A DNA stretch of 64,000 nt, taken from the NCBI RefSeq assembly GCF_032062135.1, contig NC_092862.1:44155475-44219474 (forward strand), given 5' to 3'. The DNA comes from Pyxicephalus adspersus (Eukaryota; Chordata; Amphibia; Anura; Pyxicephalidae). The position numbers and the translations under genes were made by a program. How positions within the stretch are numbered: the first letter of the stretch is position 1; every line of letters begins with the position of its first letter. Positions 14,601 to 23,600 of this stretch are shown here, piece after piece. The notes beneath the pieces are model-generated. The model was not told where the DNA came from, made no database searches, and saw nothing but the letters and a program-made list of their open reading frames with translations.

Positions 14601-17600
14601 GGTGGGGGAGCATTGTATTGCTTTTATTTTTTTGTTCTTGTTTGCTGCTAGTCATTTTAAAACTAATATTAGTAAAAATTTACATTAAAAAATTTTGAAC
14701 TCTAGCATTATCTTTACCCTTGCAAAATTGTATTAATATTGTACATGGTGAGCTTCTAATATTGTAAATTAAAAGCTTTACCAGGTCAGATTGAGCCCTC
14801 CATGCTGGTGGTTATCCATCTTCAGTTAGGTTTTACCTCCTTTTGCCTGTGCCACCCCCTTCATTCATTAGATTTCAGTTCCTTCAATCATGGGGTCTCA
14901 GCATCACACAGGGATTACCTAGGGTGGTCTGAAGAAATGGGCATTTTTAGGCAGACTGCACGTGCATTCGGACTGCCCCTCATCTATGAAATCATTTTGA
15001 TTTCTACATAATCCAAAGCCAGTCCACTGCTTGGAAGGAAGGGATTGCATACAAAAAATTATTTGCTTTTTGCATATGCAGATACATGTCAAATACACTT
15101 AAAATAGTAAAATTGTAATTTATATAATATTTATATACATAGTTTGCTGGTTACACCATATGCTAATGGTATAAAGCCTTCTGTCCTTTGCTTTCTATTC
15201 TTTATAGACATTAGGTTAAATATTTTATATCCGATAAAGCATATGATTTACATTATTAAAAGAAGACTTTTAACTTTATTTGTTTTTACACCAAACAGGA
15301 ATTATCAAAAATTACAATGCCTGTTATATTTAATGAGCCGCTGAGCTTTCTACAACGCCTCTCTGAATACATGGAGCACACATACCTCATTCACAAAGCA
15401 AACCACTGCTCCAACCCTATGGAACGAATGCAGGTGATTTGAAATATTCCATATATTTATTATATAATTTCTTTCTCTTTATCCGAAAGTGACTAGAATG
15501 TAGAAAAATAGACTAATAGAATTTAATGTTGTGTGTATGAGAATAAAATGCTTATTTTAAAGAAAAGTGTATATAGCTTAAATATGTAAGCTGCATTCTT
15601 TTTAAAATGCTAGTTCCCTGAATGTTAAAATCATCCACTAGAATTATTACTTAGTGAACACCCACTGACAGAAATTGCCAGGCAGCTAATATTTTTGGAG
15701 AAATGTTAGCAATAGCAGCTTCCATGTTTCTCATGCACAGTGTTTCATTTTAATGGTAGTAGGTTTATTTTACAAGATGGTATGAGGTATGATAAAAATT
15801 GGCATTTTGTATTTTTGGAATGCTGGTTTCCACTAACTACAGTGTATGGAAGTTTCAGGTAAAACACCTTGTTTGGAAATCTCTACAAAACACAGCACTT
15901 AGGTTTGACCTAGGTCTTTTTTCTAATGTAAGACTGATACAAGCTGTGTTCATTTTGTGTTTGTATATTCTTGGTAATCACCTGATATGTTGCCATTTAT
16001 TTGGTTGGCCTTAATAGCTAGAATAGATAGAATAGGTTAAATAGGTAATTATCTTGGGACATGACTTCTAAGTAACTAAGTGTAAAGAAATATTTCTGTA
16101 TACAATAAATGTTACTATAACATCAGACATACCGTTTGTGTGTGTATATTTTATATATACTTATATATTTATAGTATTAAATAATTATTATTATTGAATT
16201 GTTTTACCACATGGCTGTGATACATTATTTTTATGTCTTTCATCTCCCACACAGTGTGTTGTGGCCTTTGCAGTTTCAGCTGTAGCGTCACAATGGGAAC
16301 GCACAGGGAAACCTTTTAATCCTCTTCTTGGGGAAACATACGAGTTAGTACGGTAAGAGAAACTTTGATTCTGAGTAATAGATTTGAGAAAAGAGTGGAT
16401 GTCACTTTCTTTCTGATGGGAGTGAGATGCAGTCTGAGAAATGTAATATGTGCAAGCTTAATAAACATACCCTGCTAATACCTCCAAATCAGATGGTCAG
16501 AAGAATAGAATGAATATCTGAAGAGAGAATAATTAGGATGAATTATGAAAAGAAAGTAAACATTTAAAAGAGAAAAACTTTGTAAGGGGTTTCCTGAGAT
16601 TACAAGCTAAGTTGAAAAGTGGTTTGTACCAGGGGCGTTTAGTAACCTTTAGAGGTAGAAAACATTCAATATGAAATAATTATGTTTTCATAACGTTACC
16701 CTCCCAGGTTAAATCTGCTTTTTTGTATGATGCACTACCTGCAATGACTGTTCTATACTGCTTAGTTCCTATTTTTAGTAGCAAGCAATTATGAATGGGG
16801 GAAATAGGGTATGTATGTGTATGCGTATGTATGTGTGTGTAGTCTAGGTATATATAGACACATATATATAGATATATATATCGTAGATTGGGGCTCTGCT
16901 GACATTTTACAAATCTAGATTGTAAGCTCTTCTGGGCAGGGTCCTCTCCTCCTCCTGTGTCTGTACCTGTCTGTCATTTACAACCTTTTTTAATGTACAG
17001 CTCTGCATAATATGTTGGCACTACATAAATCCTGTTTTTTTTTTTTTGTTTTTTTTTTATTTTAGTGAGGATCTTGGCTTTAGATTAATTTCTGAACAAG
17101 TCAGTCACCACCCACCGATTAGCGCTTTCCATGCTGAAGGCCTTAACAGTGACTTTGTTTTTCATGGATCAATATATCCTAAACTCAAATTCTGGGGCAA
17201 GAGTGTAGAAGCTGAACCCAAAGGAATAATCACATTGGAACTTCCCAAGTAAGTAGATTTATAAATATGTTTAAATGTATAAATCTAATATATAAACTTG
17301 TTTAAATATAAAAGAAGCAAATAAATGTATCCCTAAAATCATTAATACATCATTAAAGTGTATTTCAAATAAAATGCCTCCTGCAGTCTAAATAACTAAT
17401 GTGCTCAAAAAGAAGCATGCTAATAAAAGGGTAAAGCAGAATAACAGAAAAATATAACTCATAACTCTGCTTCTTGCCTTTTAATGTCCAATAACAGCTT
17501 AGCCCGGCACTTTTCAGTAACTGCCAGGGGTTTTTGGGTGGTTACTAAGAAGTTTCAAACCATATAGGGGCACTGGATTTTTGGGGCATACTGCAAAAGA

Positions 17601-20600
17601 CAATGGGAAAATGGACATACCAAATGGATGAGCAATAGAAATAGAAAATATCTTGCTTGAAAAAAATTCTGGGCAGAACACTGCATAAGCTCAGAAAATG
17701 TGGGTTACTGACAAAACATAGTGGTAAAAAAAGGTTTCTTATGTTTTAATAAGGCTATCTAGGCGAGTTATTTGTGTGGAAACCAACTCCATTTTGGTAT
17801 TAAAGAGTAAGAATAATTAATTATTTAGGGCCCAACCTAACAAACAAACGTTTCCTGCAGGATTTAGGATAAAAGTATATTTTGATGCTATGCAGCCTTT
17901 GTTTCTGTTAGCATCGTTCTTGTATGTGATGTTTATATACCTTGTTATGTTTTCACTGAAAATCAATAAAACATTGAAATATATAGAATGAAAGTTAGCT
18001 CTCACTATACAGTACTCACTCTTTTCTCTGTTTTGAGCTGAATGGCACCCAGTCAGTTGTACAACACAACTAAGCAAAAAGAGCCAGTAATGTGTGATTT
18101 TTAAAATAAGGTTCTTACTACATAATCACAGCCATAAAGGTATTTACAGTTATCTGATTAATTTTACTTAGTATTAAAGCTTATATTTTTAGGATACCTA
18201 TCATCCTATTTTGTATAAAGGATCAGGGTACCTGACATACAATATATTTTATATTAAAAATAAATATTTAGGATAAATTAAAAACCTCGCAGGAATGACC
18301 TATAGTATCAGAAAGAAGAACAAAATGGCCAAGGTGATATGCTAAAAATTGATTTGTCATTGAAAATTATTATTGTAGGTATGTTTCCTTTTCGCAGACA
18401 TAATGAATTCTATACCTGGACAAACCCAACTTGCTGTGTACATAATATCATTGTTGGCAAGCTATGGATTGAACAGTATGGTAACATGGAAATCACTAAT
18501 CACAAGTAAGTAGTTGGTACTCCTTTTCCTCCTGCCTTCCAATGCCTAAAAAGAATGAATATAAATGTAGTTATTTGTTTGCAGGACTGGTGATAAGTGC
18601 ATTTTAAATTTTAAACCATGTGGTTTGTTTGGAAAAGAATTGCACAAAGTAGAAGGATACATCCAAGATAAAAGGTATGTTCACCAGTTCTATTTTAAGT
18701 AATGTGTATTGTTGTTTTAGTATTCTATATTATTTCTACTAATAAAGATACATGTTTATAAACTTTTGTTTCTATTACTTTATTTAGAATATATATTTTT
18801 CACATTTACCACTTGCAGTCAACTATTTTCCATATGCATTGAAAGCAACCTGTGACCAAGCTATTGTCTGTCAAGTATTTACATATTCTTAACAAGCAGA
18901 AATTAGCCTTTAAACAAACCCCAGTAACGTCTGTAGCAGCAGGAACTATGGAGCCATTTTTTTTGCAAAATCCACAGTGGGAGCACTAAAGTTGTTTAAG
19001 TTCTCTCAGCAACTCTGCTCACCATTTTTCTCCTCCTAGTAGAGAACCTCTTCTCCATTATACAGTATTAATAAGAAAACTGAAAGCTGGGAAGTAACTA
19101 CTAGAATGGGGTAGCAGAGGGAGCTCAGCTGCCGAGAGAGCCACCTTTGGGCTCTTATACACAAATGTTTGTACATTTTGAAATGCACAATAAATGCAGT
19201 TCAGCAAGGTGCCAATGATTTTAATGGAGCAGTACACATGACAGAACAAAGGTTGTGTTAGTTGTGCTGCATTTCTTCAAACATAGTACGTTTTATTCCT
19301 GTGCATAAACTTGCAGACAGAGCAGGTTAAATGTTGTGTTTTCTGTTTGACAAGAATGCCTGTCAAATTGATCCTTTACAGTGCTTTTAAGATGTGTTGC
19401 TCTACAGTGCCTGCTGCAGTACTTGTTTAAACCCATTTACTTCTTGCTAAGAATATGTTAATATTTAAAAGCAATTTAATTGGTCTGATGCACACAGCTA
19501 ATAATAAACATACAAATAATACTAAGCTTCTAGTTAGCAAAAAAAAAGCCTATTATGCAAAGTATGTAATTTGGAATTATATAAATATATATATAGAGAG
19601 AGAGTGGTGTATGAAGTGATGAAAATATTCACGTTCCAAAAATGAAAGTGAAGAATATGCATTAGTGCATTACTACATATTTATAATTTAGTAGAAGATC
19701 AAAATTGCCCTGCTGCTTCCTTTCAACCTTTTGAAGCTTCATATGCAATGAAGCTATTATGGGATTGCAGTACAATGCCTAAATGTGGTAAGCAAGTGTA
19801 CATGGTAAGATTGGTATACAGGAGCCCACACTGTTTTTACTGTAACAACACATCATTTGGTGTCCTTGCTTTTAATATGTATATTTAGCTCTTGTGGTTT
19901 ACATTCTTTATGCAGTAAAAAGAAGCTATGTGCTCTCTATGGAAAGTGGACAGAGTGTCTCTATTGTATTGATCCAGCTGCATTTGACTCATATAAAAAG
20001 AACGACAAGAAAAACGGAGACGAGAAGAAAAATTTGAACAAGGTAAATTTGTATAAAGCAAATATTATCCACATATTGGGTATTTGTAAAATATTAGTAT
20101 CCACATGATAATAACACAGTCATCTGCTGTGATATTCCTAAGCATGTCTTGGATTATGCGTCTCCCATTATACACCTAATGTACGATAACATGTTTGAGA
20201 ACAACTCATATCAGTTCATATATAATTTTATATTTAATATCCTTGTTTTTTTATACTCGGTGCACTCCAGTAGGACCAGTACTGAAGATCTCAGGGGGTT
20301 CTTCCTAAGATTTGATATTTACTACATGAAAGGATGTTGATAGTTCGTATGTTAAATTGTGTAAAAAGTCCACTTGTGTTCAAAGCCCTTACTGCAAAGC
20401 TTTGGAGAATTTAAAAACCTTTGGGGACTGTGAATAATAGTGCACTTGTATGTTTTAGTAAATGGCTTACTCCGTTTGATTATATTTCTGTTTTTAAACT
20501 GTTTTTTAGGTTTCTCTTAGTTTTGTAGTTTTAAATAATTTGTAAAGACAATTTAAACTGTTTATTATATTGATCTGAGATAATGGCATCCTTCTTCAGA

Positions 20601-23600
20601 GAACTAGAAGCCACATTCACAGGGCCTGCTATGACAATAAACAGATTTTTGTGGCTCTGGGTGTGCAGTCCTATCTAAGGGACCAGAATTCAGTCTGGAA
20701 AACTGTGGGATGAGTCTGTGGTGTTGATATTCACTTTACATTTCTTCTTTGTACAGATTCTGTTCAATTGTTTATGCTAACTTATGTTAACGTCTCTGTA
20801 AATAAGAAAAAGTCCACATTATTGATAATATTTTCCTTTTCATTTCCATCTTCTAGGCTGCAAGTACAGAAGAGCCTGATGAAATGCCACTACCAGATTC
20901 CGAGAGTGTACAGGTTATTCCGGGGAGCACGTTGTTGTGGCGAATAGCACCTCGTCCACCTAACTCTACACAGGTCAGCTCACCCCCAACTGATACCTCA
21001 GCTTGTGATGGATGTTTGAGATTTACACCAGATAACAATGTCTTAAATTGCTAGGAGTCTTGGTGAGTTCTCTGCACTTGAGTCCCTGGGTCTCCTGTGG
21101 TCATTATGTGGGGCTATTACTCTCCTTGCTATTTTTGTCTTATCAAATATATAATTAGGATTTCATTAGGTGGTGCTGGAACAGGTGGGAAATGTTGGTG
21201 AAAACATCCAAAGGTTCAAGATGGGCAAAACTATGGAAGCAAGACCTTGCTATGTGAGCATCTAAGACATACAGAGATAGATTAATTATTTCCACCAGGC
21301 ACCCCTTATAATTAGATTACCCCTTTGGGAGGACTGACCAGTTAAAGCGTACCTAAACTCAGAATTTTCACTTTATTTAAAAGGGTAGACAATGCTTTTA
21401 TTTAAAGTAAAAATTCTGTTTGTGTTTTTTTTAGTACAACACCTTTTTTTTTGCTGCACCGCCCCCTAATTCTCGATCACCTAGGCAATCAAGAATGAAT
21501 GGGCTGCACCTTCTATGCATGCCTGAGCATCTGGGGCATGCGCAGAAGGAGCCCTTTCATCAATAGGGAAAAAAATTGCTGATCTTACGCATGCGCAGTG
21601 AGATTGGCATGTTTTTTCCCAATCTACGTGTGTATGATCTGCGGGTTTGAAGGTGTGTTTTTATTGTTTTGGGTTTTTTGGGTTCACACTTCAACTTCTT
21701 TTAAAAGCTACACACTAACATTACTGAAGCACATAAATGTGAGTAAGTAAATAACATTGCCCCTGAGGAGCCATGCATAGGTTAAAATCACAAAATAATT
21801 ATTAGAAAGAGCAATATTAGGGTTTCATTTAATTAGAGACTGCAAAAGGCAATCCTGATCTGGAAGACATTGATCAGCATAGAAGCAAAACCTTTACATG
21901 GAATAGACACATACAGCTACCTTCCAAAAAAATATAATTATATATTGTACAAGAAAACAAGTTTGCAAATGAAGCTGCATTGACACGTTTCATTGTATGG
22001 ATCACTTTTATTTGTGTGAATGTAAAATCAGTTATTTTATTGCTTGTGATTTCAGATGTACAACTTCACTCTCTTTGCTATGGCATTGAATGAACTGGAA
22101 AAGGGCATGGAAAGTGTCATTCCTAAGACAGACTGCAGACTACGGCCTGATATAAGGGCAATGGAAAATGGAGACATAGGTAAATGCTTTAAAAAATTTA
22201 GGACCATAGACTAAATAAAAATGGAGATCTGCCAAGACTTAAAGCTAACCTGTATAGATAGTGACCGATGAGATCTGCCGCTCCTGTTTTTTCACAGTAG
22301 TGACAAAATCAGGCAGCAGTCTTAGACAAAATCACGTTTGCGAACATTTACAGCAGTACCTAGACACACTAACACCAGAAATTACTCTACCATCTTTTAT
22401 AAGTAATTCCAGACAGAGGGTTATTTTTCATTGCAGCTCTAGGGCAAAATAAAAATTGTAAATGTCCCTTATGACATAGCTAATCTTTGTTTTCTTAGCT
22501 CAGTTCCACTATAAAGCCCTCCCACAAAGATTCCATTTAAACTTCACACTGGAAAACTGGCAGTTTTTATGTTTGCCATATAAATTATTTAAATATATTT
22601 TGGAGACTTACCCTCACGTCGTGTCCTGTTAAGAGCGTTTCACTAGAACGGGAGTCTGCCAACTGCAACACTGAAGAAATATTTTGTAGCAGAGAAAAAG
22701 CATGCTGGAGTTCTTGCCAGATATTTGTCTGTGTTGTTGTTGTTATTATTATTAATAAACAGGATTTATATAGCGCCAACATATTACGCAGCGCTGTACA
22801 TTAAATAGGGATTGCAAATGATAGACTAATACAGACAGTGATATAGGAGGAGAGGACCCTGCCCCGAAGAGCTTACAATCTAGTAGGTGGGTGAATTTCA
22901 CACACAATAGGATGGGAGATATGTAGTGGTGGGAAGTAGTGATGGTTTCAAAAGACAGAAGAAGATGGGTAGGCAAGTTTGAAAAAATGGGTTTTGAGCG
23001 CTCTTTTAAATGAGCAGAAAGTAGGAGCACATGATGTTGATGCACATTTCCATCTCTTCCTTTCTGTTGAAATCATTAACAGGATAAGGAGTGAAGGGAA
23101 AGTTCTAAGAGACTTCTAAGAAGAGACTAATTTTTATTTATATAAATAAATGATAAATGTCATCATATAAAATCTTTTTCTTTAAAGACACCGCAAGTGA
23201 GGAAAAGAAGAGGTTGGAAGAGAAGCAGAGAGCAGCACGTAAGAATCGCTCCAAGTCTGATGAAGATTGGAAAACCAGGTAGGTACTAGCATTATAGTTT
23301 GTGTTCCTGTACATGAGGTCTGTGTTTGTGGAACAAACATTTGTTCTTCTTAAAGTTGTTGCATTTGTCTCTGGCCCATTAGCTCAGGAAGGCCTTATTA
23401 AATCACTGTTTTCCATGTATGGGCTACACACACTCAATGCATACTGTCTTTCTCCCCCATTGCCACTTAGAGAGAATAATAGGTGCCGGCAGTTGCTGGT
23501 TCAGTACCACTCACTGCCACCCACTGTCAAATCTGCTGATGTTGGTTGTTTAGGAACCAGTAACCGAGCGGCTGGATTACCTAACTAATAATATTCAAAC

